In this document: one piece after another, positions 44,255 to 50,749 of the stretch
Position numbering within the stretch: position 1 is the stretch's first letter
How the letters are laid out: every line of letters starts with the position of its first letter
Translations under genes and position numbers: made by a program
Notes under the pieces: generated by a model
The model's database searches: none
What the model was told of the DNA's origin: nothing
Seen by the model: only the letters and a program-made list of their open reading frames with translations
NCBI GenBank assembly: GCA_028280405.1
Contig: JANQLW010000030.1
Location: forward strand, 1-51,214
DNA: 51,214 bases
Direction of reading: 5' to 3'
Origin: Bacteroidales bacterium
GTDB lineage: Bacteria > Bacteroidota > Bacteroidia > Bacteroidales > GCA-2711565

Positions 44255-45481
44255 ATGAATAAAATACTGTTTATAGGCATAATAGTAATTATAAGTTTTC
44301 TATATTCTTGTAATAATATTCCAGATCCAACGCCATCAACAATTGCAAATGATACTATTGATATATCCAAAGCTCTAAATAAATTCGAATCTGTAAATTT
44401 AAGTACTATCACAACGAAAATAGAATACATCCAACTTCAAACTGATAGTAACTGTTTTTTTGGCCGAATATATGATAAGCATAAGAGTATTAAGTTTAGT
44501 AAAAACCGAATATTCATTTCCGATGGGCATAAATTATTAAGTTTTAACCACCATGGCGAATTTATGGCACAATATGGCAGAAAAGGAAAAGGACCATCTG
44601 AATTTACAGAAATTGAACGCTTTGCTATAATAGAGGATAAAGAACAAATTGCTATTTTATCAAATGGGGTACAAAAACTTTTATTTTTTGATTTCCAGGG
44701 AAATCACACTAGAAACTTAAAAATAGATTTTTGGCCCACAGACCTTACTTATTTTAATAATAAATTAATATTTATAACCCCCAAGGGACGAAGGCATAGG
44801 TCAAATTATTATACCCTATCTGTGATGACCTTAGAAGGTGACTTACAAAAACAATTAATATTTAATGAAAATGAAAAAGAGGTTGAAAAAAAAGAAAAAT
44901 TAAAATTTGGGGCTTTTAACCATCATTATGTATTGAATGATACATTGTATTATTGGGAGTACCTTTATGATATAATTTGGAAAATATCAGGAAATTTTAG
45001 AGCTATCCCTAGTGATTTAATATTTTATAGTAATGATAAATTTCCTTTTGAATCTTTTTTAGAATCATCTCCTATAGAACTTAATTTAATAACTAGTCGT
45101 CAATATGTTAAGAATAGAGAACATTTGAATACAAATAGATACATGTTTTTCTATATTAATAATAAAAGCAGGTTGAATAAAATTTATTATGATAAAAAGA
45201 ACAAAGAAAGTTATAGCTTACAATTTAGAGATAAAATTACTAACCGACTAAAATTCTCATTTACAAATGATATTGATGGAGGACTCCCATTTTGGCCACA
45301 TGGGGTTATATCAGAAAATAAAGTCTTTAGATTAATTTACGGATATGAGTTAAAACAATACCTTAATTTAAAGAAGAAAAAAAATGAAATCCAATTGCAT
45401 TATCCGGTTTTAGAAAAAATAGCAAATAATGCAAAAATAGATGACAACCCTATCCTTATGATCGTTACACTTAAAGAGTAG
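44255..45481 (+). CDS. Six-bladed beta-propeller lipoprotein, cassette 3
   Basis: A 408-aa lipoprotein with lipobox FLYSC (Cys19). The body fits the Bacteroidota 6-bladed beta-propeller (BF3164/DUF4934-like) group: IEYIQLQTDSNC near 67, then ISDGHKLLSFNHHGEFMAQYGRKGKGPSEF near 89-117 with the typical G-K-G-P-x-E-F turn. The C terminus ends MIVTLKE. Such proteins are periplasm- or surface-exposed; role unknown. A CxxC thioredoxin-like gene starts 6 bp downstream, so they are co-expressed. Confidence 0.82.
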   Translation: MNKILFIGIIVIISFLYSCNNIPDPTPSTIANDTIDISKALNKFESVNLSTITTKIEYIQLQTDSNCFFGRIYDKHKSIKFSKNRIFISDGHKLLSFNHHGEFMAQYGRKGKGPSEFTEIERFAIIEDKEQIAILSNGVQKLLFFDFQGNHTRNLKIDFWPTDLTYFNNKLIFITPKGRRHRSNYYTLSVMTLEGDLQKQLIFNENEKEVEKKEKLKFGAFNHHYVLNDTLYYWEYLYDIIWKISGNFRAIPSDLIFYSNDKFPFESFLESSPIELNLITSRQYVKNREHLNTNRYMFFYINNKSRLNKIYYDKKNKESYSLQFRDKITNRLKFSFTNDIDGGLPFWPHGVISENKVFRLIYGYELKQYLNLKKKKNEIQLHYPVLEKIANNAKIDDNPILMIVTLKE

Positions 45482-45487
45482 TGAAAC

Positions 45488-46096
45488 ATGAAAAATTTTT
45501 TATATCTGATACTGATTTGTTTAATCGGACTTAATATCGTTCTATTTTTTAAGATGCGATCGATCCATACATTTTCTTCTTCAATCAGAACAACAAAACT
45601 TACAAATGAACTTTATTACAATAAATTTAAGGTTGAAAAAGAAAATGAGTACTTAAATTTTCCTAAAAACTTCAAATTAATTGATATAAAAGGGGATACT
45701 GTTTTTGCAAAAGATGTATTTAAGCAACACAAAGTGGTGTTTCGCTATTCTTTAACGCATTGTGATGCTTGTGTTCATGCAGAACATGAGAATATTATCA
45801 AAGAATTACAAGCTAAACCTAATTATTCTAAAAATATTTGTCTTCTAGCATATTATGAAAACATTAGAGGTTTAATAGTAGATTATAGAAAATTTAAAGC
45901 AAAAAAGGTAAACATATCTATGTATGCCGTAGCTAAAAATAATTTAGATATTCCTATAGAAGCTCAGAATTTACCATACTATTTCATTATAGATAGTAAT
46001 TTAAGAATGACTAATTTTTACATTCCAGATAAAGAAAAAACTAACTGGTCAAAAAGTTATTTACGTTTAGCTCTAAAAAATTATTTTAACAAATAA
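45488..46096 (+). CDS. Membrane-anchored thioredoxin-like protein (CDAC), cassette 3
   Basis: A 202-aa protein with an N-terminal signal-anchor (LYLILICLIGLNIVLFF, about 5-21) and a periplasmic thioredoxin-like domain. YSLTHCDACVHAE places the redox pair CDAC at 92-95, and NLPYYFIIDS near 161-170 supplies the cis-proline. TlpA/AhpC-like and shorter than the DUF4369 TlpA proteins. Likely reduces or isomerises disulfides at the membrane; the neighbouring Cys-rich peptide is an obvious but unproven client. Paralogue of the 48067 and 50750 products. Confidence 0.8.
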   Translation: MKNFLYLILICLIGLNIVLFFKMRSIHTFSSSIRTTKLTNELYYNKFKVEKENEYLNFPKNFKLIDIKGDTVFAKDVFKQHKVVFRYSLTHCDACVHAEHENIIKELQAKPNYSKNICLLAYYENIRGLIVDYRKFKAKKVNISMYAVAKNNLDIPIEAQNLPYYFIIDSNLRMTNFYIPDKEKTNWSKSYLRLALKNYFNK

Positions 46097-46099
46097 ATC

Positions 46100-46171
46100 T
46101 TTGTGTATCTAAACTCTAAGCTTGTTCCCATGATTACGGTTGGGATACAGGGCTTTGTTGAAAAGAACTAA
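46100..46171 (+). pseudogene. Remnant of the DUF1573 gene 3' end
   Basis: The frame reads SKLVPMITVGIQGFVEKN-stop, matching SKVVPMSTVGIQGFVEKN at the end of the 42540 gene. No start or upstream part exists, as it begins 4 bp after the cassette 3 thioredoxin gene stops. It is a hitch-hiking tail carried by the duplication that brought leader copy 4. Confidence 0.9.
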
Positions 46172-46215
46172 ACGTTAAAAAGTAAAAATGAATACTAATA
46201 TAAACCGATGAAAAA

Positions 46216-46350
46216 GGGAGTGTAGCAAGCATGTTTCAAAACCAGGCTACACCCCCGGACTCATCTACCTTAAAAAAAGGAGGTGAATATGCAAATTATA
46301 GGATAAAATAAAATGAAGCCAAGCCTTAGCCTGTGAGGCCATATACAGGC
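46216..46350 (+). promoter_or_regulatory. Structured RNA leader, copy 4
   Basis: Stem 1: GTGTAGC (46220-46226) with GCTACAC (46246-46252), identical to copy 3. After the Shine-Dalgarno/micro-ORF, a stem forms from GCCTGT (46329-46334) and ACAGGC (46345-46350), or alternatively GCCT (46323-46326) with AGGC (46336-46339). Recently duplicated from copy 3. Peptide 4 starts 44 nt later. Confidence 0.72.
46277..46306 (+). promoter_or_regulatory. Near-perfect Shine-Dalgarno plus micro-ORF (M-Q-I-I-G-stop), leader 4
   Basis: AAAGGAGGTGA as in copy 3, then ATG CAA ATT ATA GGA TAA (46289-46306). A single inserted T relative to copy 3 lengthens the ORF from 3 to 5 codons, so exact peptide length is not conserved while the Shine-Dalgarno sequence and ATGCAA are. 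Confidence 0.62.
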
Positions 46351-46394
46351 AGAATTAATAAAAACAAAGAATAAAAAATTAAATTTTTAATAAA

Positions 46395-46694
46395 ATGAAA
46401 AAAGTAATAGTTTTCTTAACAGTTGTATGTTTAGCAATTAGTGCACACCTGGTTTTTGCAAATGGTCAAACAGGTGGTCTTGGTGAGCCTTGTGGCCCTG
46501 GTGATGAGTGTAATGAAGGCTTATATTGTTATTGCGGAATTTGTGTTAATATATATAGATGGAATTGCGAATGCGTAGAAGACCGAGATTTAAAGGTAAT
46601 CAGATGCAGGCTTGAAGATAATGGTGATGCAGGCTGTGAAGCTTCAGAACAAGAATTATGCCCTGGCGATGGTGCTTGGATAGTAATTGACTAA
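46395..46694 (+). CDS. Secreted cysteine-rich peptide 4 (GLxEPC type)
   Basis: A 99-aa precursor with signal peptide ending VFA (residue 22). The mature peptide is about 77 aa, begins NGQTGGLGEPCGPGDEC and has 10 cysteines, with C-x5-C-x5-C-x4-C (an additional Cys inside the last spacing). Very acidic C-terminal half (EASEQELCPGDG). Related to peptides 3 and 5 at the first four Cys only. Followed by a 48-bp perfect palindrome, then propeller and CxxC genes. No known family recognised. Confidence 0.72.
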   Translation: MKKVIVFLTVVCLAISAHLVFANGQTGGLGEPCGPGDECNEGLYCYCGICVNIYRWNCECVEDRDLKVIRCRLEDNGDAGCEASEQELCPGDGAWIVID

Positions 46695-46704
46695 ACAGCT
46701 TCTT

Positions 46705-46752
46705 AAATAAAGATACTGTCAGTCGTATATACGACTGACAGTATCTTTATTT
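46705..46752 (+). terminator. 48-bp perfect palindrome after peptide 4
   Basis: AAATAAAGATACTGTCAGTC and its exact complement form a loopless palindrome (24-bp arms, centre CGTATATACG), followed by T-rich TTTAAC. It lies 10 bp after the peptide stop and 44 bp before the propeller gene, so it probably ends most transcripts after the peptide. Confidence 0.75.
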
Positions 46753-46796
46753 TAACAATTTCTATTTAAAAACTATAAATTATAATATCAATAAAT

Positions 46797-48062
46797 ATGA
46801 AAAAAATACCTATTACAATTGCTCTGATTTTATTGCTTACTTTCAGTTGCAAGCAAGCGGAAAAAACAAATGAAAAGCTTGAAGACACCCCATATACTGA
46901 AATAAAGATGGATCTCGCTTTAAAATCAGAAAAATCCTTAGCCCTTTCATCTATTGCATCTTCAATTCGTTATGTTCCTCTGCAAACAAAAAATGAATGT
47001 TTGCTATCTGATATCTATAAAGCCCTGTTTGAGGACAATAAAATTATCATTGTTGATCCCAAAATGAAAGGTTTGTTTTTATTTGATAATAAAACCGGCA
47101 AATTAATAGCTAAAAACCACTTTATAAAAGGCAGGGGCCCCAGAGAAGTTTTGCAACTAAGTGGCTATACCATAGACAGGACAAATAAACTGATTGAAGT
47201 AAAAGACGGGGGAAATAGTAAGATGCTGAAATTTAATTTTGAGGGGAATTTTATTTCTGAGAAAAAATACAGACTGCGGGGAAATTATGGTATAAATAAA
47301 TTATCAGATGGAAATTATTTTGTTTATGCAAGTAACAATACAACGCTGCTTGATGGCTACCGTGTTGGAATATATGACAATAATTTCAAACTTTTAAAAA
47401 GAATGCTTCCAATAAAAACAGAATTGGAAGGGGCAAGCTTTTTAGGCAGAAAAATAACAGTATTTGGGAGAGGCTATAATATACATCCTGAATTATGTGA
47501 CACTATATATCATGTCAACGAGAATGGTGGGCTTCAAAAAAGCTATTATATAAATTTTGGGGACAACAAAATCCCGGAAAAATTGTTCAAGCAGTATCAT
47601 AAGGCAATTAAAAATACTAGAAATATAGCTAAGGCACATAATCAGTTTAACAAAAAATTTATAACAGATCGTTATGCCAAAACTCTATCTGGGACTTATG
47701 AAACAAATAATGTATTAATATTTCTTTTCAAGTATAGCAGGACAAATTATGCTTTTTACAATAAAAACACCAGGAATGTGTTGATTGGCTACTATGATTA
47801 TCAAGGGATAAAAGGAGTTATCAATGATGTTGATCATGGCCTATTCGGAATGCCCATTGCAACAACAGCACAGAATGAATTAGTTACTGTGATTTATCCC
47901 AATGATTTATTGAACCACCTACAAAAAATCAAAAAGAAGGTTGGATCAGCAAAATGGCAACAGTTAAAACGGGGCAAAATGAAAAACCTTTTGAAACTGG
48001 CAAGTACATTGGACAAAATGGACAACCCCATATTCATGTTTATCAAGTTTAAAGATTTTTAG
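46797..48062 (+). CDS. Six-bladed beta-propeller lipoprotein, cassette 4
   Basis: A 421-aa lipoprotein with lipobox TFSC (Cys18). IRYVPLQTKNECLLSDIYKA near 59-78 and FIKGRGPREVLQLSGY near 108-123 follow the same pattern as the cassette 3 protein, including G-R-G-P-x-E. It ends NPIFMFIKFKDF, comparable to NPILMIVTLKE in cassette 3. Clear paralogue in the same cassette position; the thioredoxin-like gene begins 4 bp later. Confidence 0.82.
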   Translation: MKKIPITIALILLLTFSCKQAEKTNEKLEDTPYTEIKMDLALKSEKSLALSSIASSIRYVPLQTKNECLLSDIYKALFEDNKIIIVDPKMKGLFLFDNKTGKLIAKNHFIKGRGPREVLQLSGYTIDRTNKLIEVKDGGNSKMLKFNFEGNFISEKKYRLRGNYGINKLSDGNYFVYASNNTTLLDGYRVGIYDNNFKLLKRMLPIKTELEGASFLGRKITVFGRGYNIHPELCDTIYHVNENGGLQKSYYINFGDNKIPEKLFKQYHKAIKNTRNIAKAHNQFNKKFITDRYAKTLSGTYETNNVLIFLFKYSRTNYAFYNKNTRNVLIGYYDYQGIKGVINDVDHGLFGMPIATTAQNELVTVIYPNDLLNHLQKIKKKVGSAKWQQLKRGKMKNLLKLASTLDKMDNPIFMFIKFKDF

Positions 48063-48066
48063 CACC

Positions 48067-48693
48067 ATGGAAAAAAATAAATCTAAACTTATTTATGTAA
48101 TATTTATTGGATCATTGTTTGTACTTGTACTTGCCCTGGCAATTAATAACCGAAAACAGGGAAAAAAGCTACAGATTACAATCAATCAATCAAAACAAAT
48201 ACAAACCCATTTATTGGCCTTAAAACATTCGGTTAAAACCTCTTATCAAAGTAATGAAAAAACGCTTAGGGACATAGAAGTTGAAGACAGCAAGCAACAA
48301 AAATATCTACTGTCTAAAATCATTGGCAAAGAGCCTAAATTGACTTTAGTGATTACTGAGCTTAACTGCGAGCCATGCATTAACCCTGCTATTGAACACA
48401 TCAGAAAGTTTATTGATAATGTAGGGAAAGAACAGGTAATTGTCTTGGTGTCCTACAATAATTTCAGAAACTATTATTTGTTTCACAGAACAGCAAAACT
48501 TTCATGTAAAGTATATAACATAAAACAAGGTGCCTTAAATTTACCTGCGGATAAGGTTAATCTTCCATATATTTTAAAAATCGACACCGGATTAAAAACA
48601 AGCCAAGTATTTATCCCCGTAAAAGGATTTGATGCACCAACTACTGATTACTTTAAAGTGATGACAGAAACTTTAGAACATTTAACTAACTAA
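48067..48693 (+). CDS. Membrane-anchored thioredoxin-like protein (CEPC), cassette 4
   Basis: A 208-aa protein with an N-terminal anchor helix (about 8-26) and a periplasmic thioredoxin-like domain: VITELNCEPCINPA with CEPC at 101-104 and cis-Pro in NLPYILKIDT near 165-174. The FIPVKG near the end matches FIPDKE in the cassette 3 protein. Likely a disulfide reductase or isomerase; a functional link with the propeller and peptide is inferred from repeated co-occurrence. Confidence 0.8.
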   Translation: MEKNKSKLIYVIFIGSLFVLVLALAINNRKQGKKLQITINQSKQIQTHLLALKHSVKTSYQSNEKTLRDIEVEDSKQQKYLLSKIIGKEPKLTLVITELNCEPCINPAIEHIRKFIDNVGKEQVIVLVSYNNFRNYYLFHRTAKLSCKVYNIKQGALNLPADKVNLPYILKIDTGLKTSQVFIPVKGFDAPTTDYFKVMTETLEHLTN

Positions 48694-48738
48694 AATACAT
48701 CAAAATCAATGTATGTGTAATTTAAATACATACCATCA

Positions 48739-49047
48739 ATGAAATGTTTTTTATTCATTCTATGCCATTTCTATTTTTCTTCGCATATCCAACAATGTAT
48801 ACTCTTTTTAGTTTATGCGGATGGAGGATTGGATGAGCCATGTATTGACGGATACTTATGTGAAGAAGGCTTGACTTGTGTGAATGATGTATGTGTACCT
48901 GGAGGAGGATCAATTCTTTGCTTTCAAACTTATGAAAAATCATGGTGGCCACCAAGTAATACTTTACATTTTGTAAAATGCTATGGTTGTGTAGAAGAAA
49001 CTGGTTTTAGTAAATCAGATCCTGCACGTTGTACCCCAGGACAATAA
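48739..49047 (+). CDS. Cysteine-rich peptide 5 with altered signal region
   Basis: A 102-aa ORF whose mature part (DGGLDEPCIDGYLCEEGLTC) is almost identical to peptide 3 over about 70 bp (from about 48810), then diverges, with 8 cysteines in total. The N-terminal 28 residues contain hydrophobic blocks interrupted by SSHIQQC and lack the usual lysines, so secretion is doubtful. No structured leader precedes it, only a short inverted repeat (GTATGT/ACATAC) between 48711 and 48732. It may be a copy joined to foreign upstream DNA and possibly silent. Downstream genes keep the cassette order. Confidence 0.6.
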   Translation: MKCFLFILCHFYFSSHIQQCILFLVYADGGLDEPCIDGYLCEEGLTCVNDVCVPGGGSILCFQTYEKSWWPPSNTLHFVKCYGCVEETGFSKSDPARCTPGQ

Positions 49048-49070
49048 AAATCCAATTAACTAACTAAATA

Positions 49071-49108
49071 GAACATGACTTTAAATAAATAATACTTAAG
49101 TCATGTTC
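49071..49108 (+). terminator. Hairpin between peptide 5 and propeller gene
   Basis: GAACATGACTT (49071-49081) pairs with AAGTCATGTTC (49098-49108) around a 16-nt AT-rich loop, followed by TTC and A/T-rich sequence. Same position as the hairpins after peptides 1-4. Confidence 0.6.
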
Positions 49109-49140
49109 TTCAAAATAAATATTAACCTAAATTATAATAC

Positions 49141-50196
49141 ATGAAAAATTACTTAATTATTCTATTCTTTTTTTTGTTAATTGCTTGTCAAAAAAAGCAA
49201 ATGGACAATGTGATTTTAATTAGAGAATTCCCGGAAAACAAATCAATAAAAGGAGAGTATCTTACATTTGAAAGTGAACCTTTAATGATTGGGAAAATCA
49301 CAATGATTGACAGTCTCTTCATTGTTCAAAACGCAGGGGATCCTCATGCGCCATTATTTAATGTCTATCATAAAGAATCCTATAAACTTTTAGCTTCTTT
49401 TGGTCGTAGAGGAAATGGGCCGAATGAATTTTATAATCAGATGCCGACAGGAGTGGGGCAGTATGAAATCATTGACCATTCAATCTGTATGTGGGTAAGA
49501 GATGGTTTTATTTGTAAGTTGATCAATTTGAGTAAATCTATTTTAAATAAAAAGACAGTTATCGAAAAAAAAATTAAAACTCCCAAATCAGTATTTATAG
49601 GTTTGGACGTATTGATCTTGCCTAACGATAATTTATTCGGGACAAGTATGAGCCAGAAAGGAAGGTTCTTTTATTATGATTCCGAAACAAAAGAAACCAA
49701 TTGGATAAGATATTTCCCGGAAGTTAAAAATCCGCCAATTAAAGAGCAGCAAATGCACAATCTATACGTAAGTTCAACAAAGATCAATAAAGATGGGAAT
49801 ATAATCGTTTCGGCTTTAATATATTTTAAAAGAATAGATGTATTCAACAATAATGCTGAACTTCAGTTTTCATTAGTATTTGAAGATAGCCCAACAGATC
49901 CTGCTTTTAGTATTAGTGATCGCCCCAAATCATTTATGCGTTATTATAGGGATGTCTATATCTCAAAAAACAAAATTTATGCCCTAAACCTAGAGCGAAG
50001 TGAAGGTGAAATACTAGAAGATAAGTATAAAACTTCAGAAGTCCATGTATTTACATTAGAAGGAAAACCTGTATGCAATTACAAACTGGATCATATAATG
50101 GGAGCTTTTACTATTGATGAAGAGAACGGAAATATTTTTGGGATAACAATGTCAGAAGATAGAGAGAGAACACAAATTATCAAATATAAGTTATAA
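49141..50196 (+). CDS. BF3164/TolB-like six-bladed propeller lipoprotein, cassette 5
   Basis: A 351-aa lipoprotein with lipobox LIAC (Cys16). IGKITMIDSLFIVQN near 51-65 and ASFGRRGNGPNEFYNQMPTG near 84-103 match the BF3164-like TolB-type propeller group. It is shorter than the cassette 3 and 4 proteins and from a distinct subfamily, but has the same G-x-G-P-x-E-F turn. The stop codon is 1 bp before the next start codon. Confidence 0.82.
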   Translation: MKNYLIILFFFLLIACQKKQMDNVILIREFPENKSIKGEYLTFESEPLMIGKITMIDSLFIVQNAGDPHAPLFNVYHKESYKLLASFGRRGNGPNEFYNQMPTGVGQYEIIDHSICMWVRDGFICKLINLSKSILNKKTVIEKKIKTPKSVFIGLDVLILPNDNLFGTSMSQKGRFFYYDSETKETNWIRYFPEVKNPPIKEQQMHNLYVSSTKINKDGNIIVSALIYFKRIDVFNNNAELQFSLVFEDSPTDPAFSISDRPKSFMRYYRDVYISKNKIYALNLERSEGEILEDKYKTSEVHVFTLEGKPVCNYKLDHIMGAFTIDEENGNIFGITMSEDRERTQIIKYKL

Positions 50197-50197
50197 A

Positions 50198-50749
50198 ATG
50201 AAGAAAGCATTTATTTTTTTAGCATTTGGATTGATACTTTTAATATTTTTTTTGACACTGTCAAAAAAAACTAAGATCAATCATTTATATTGGGATAGCA
50301 AATGGTTTACTATGGAGATCCCTGATGATTTTGACGTTAGAAAATGGACGCCTAATATGAGTAATAAGGCATTAAATTTTAGACTCATTAGAAACGTTGA
50401 ATTATTTAAAGATGTCAAATTTACTCCTAAAGAAGAAAAATGGTCAGGAACTTTAGAAGTTCAGACATTTAACGAAAAAAATGGGAGAAAATTAGACTAT
50501 AAGGATTTTATGAATTTTTTTAGAATTAATGGGGAAGAAGAATTTCACAATGATTTATTGATGATGAGAAGTGATACTGTACATCGAATTCAATTTGAAG
50601 GAGAACTAAAATCATTTTATTCAACAAACTGGTTAGTTCAGGGAGAAAACAGAGTTTATTATATCAGGTATGGATCCTATAATAAAGAGAGATATGACGA
50701 ATATTTAGATGCAGTTATCCAGTCTGTTAAAACCTTCAAAGAAAAATAA
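50198..50749 (+). CDS. Unknown single-span membrane protein inserted in cassette 5
   Basis: A 183-aa protein with an N-terminal helix (FIFLAFGLILLIFFLTL, about 5-21) and a soluble domain without cysteines in the visible sequence. WFTMEIPDDFDVRKW, the central strands and the closing VIQSVKTFK are reminiscent of PsbP/DUF1795-type folds, a weak guess. It is tightly packed (1-bp gap upstream; its stop is immediately followed by the next ATG), so it is certainly co-translated with cassette 5. Cassettes 3 and 4 have no equivalent. Confidence 0.6.
   Translation: MKKAFIFLAFGLILLIFFLTLSKKTKINHLYWDSKWFTMEIPDDFDVRKWTPNMSNKALNFRLIRNVELFKDVKFTPKEEKWSGTLEVQTFNEKNGRKLDYKDFMNFFRINGEEEFHNDLLMMRSDTVHRIQFEGELKSFYSTNWLVQGENRVYYIRYGSYNKERYDEYLDAVIQSVKTFKEK

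Larger units (their letters stand above)
46100..46341 (+). repeat. Direct repeat, copy B (DUF1573 tail plus RNA leader)
   Basis: Second copy of the segment at 43528-43765. The conserved leader core is almost unchanged, while the DUF1573 tail has collected substitutions, as expected if only the leader is under selection. Confidence 0.85.
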
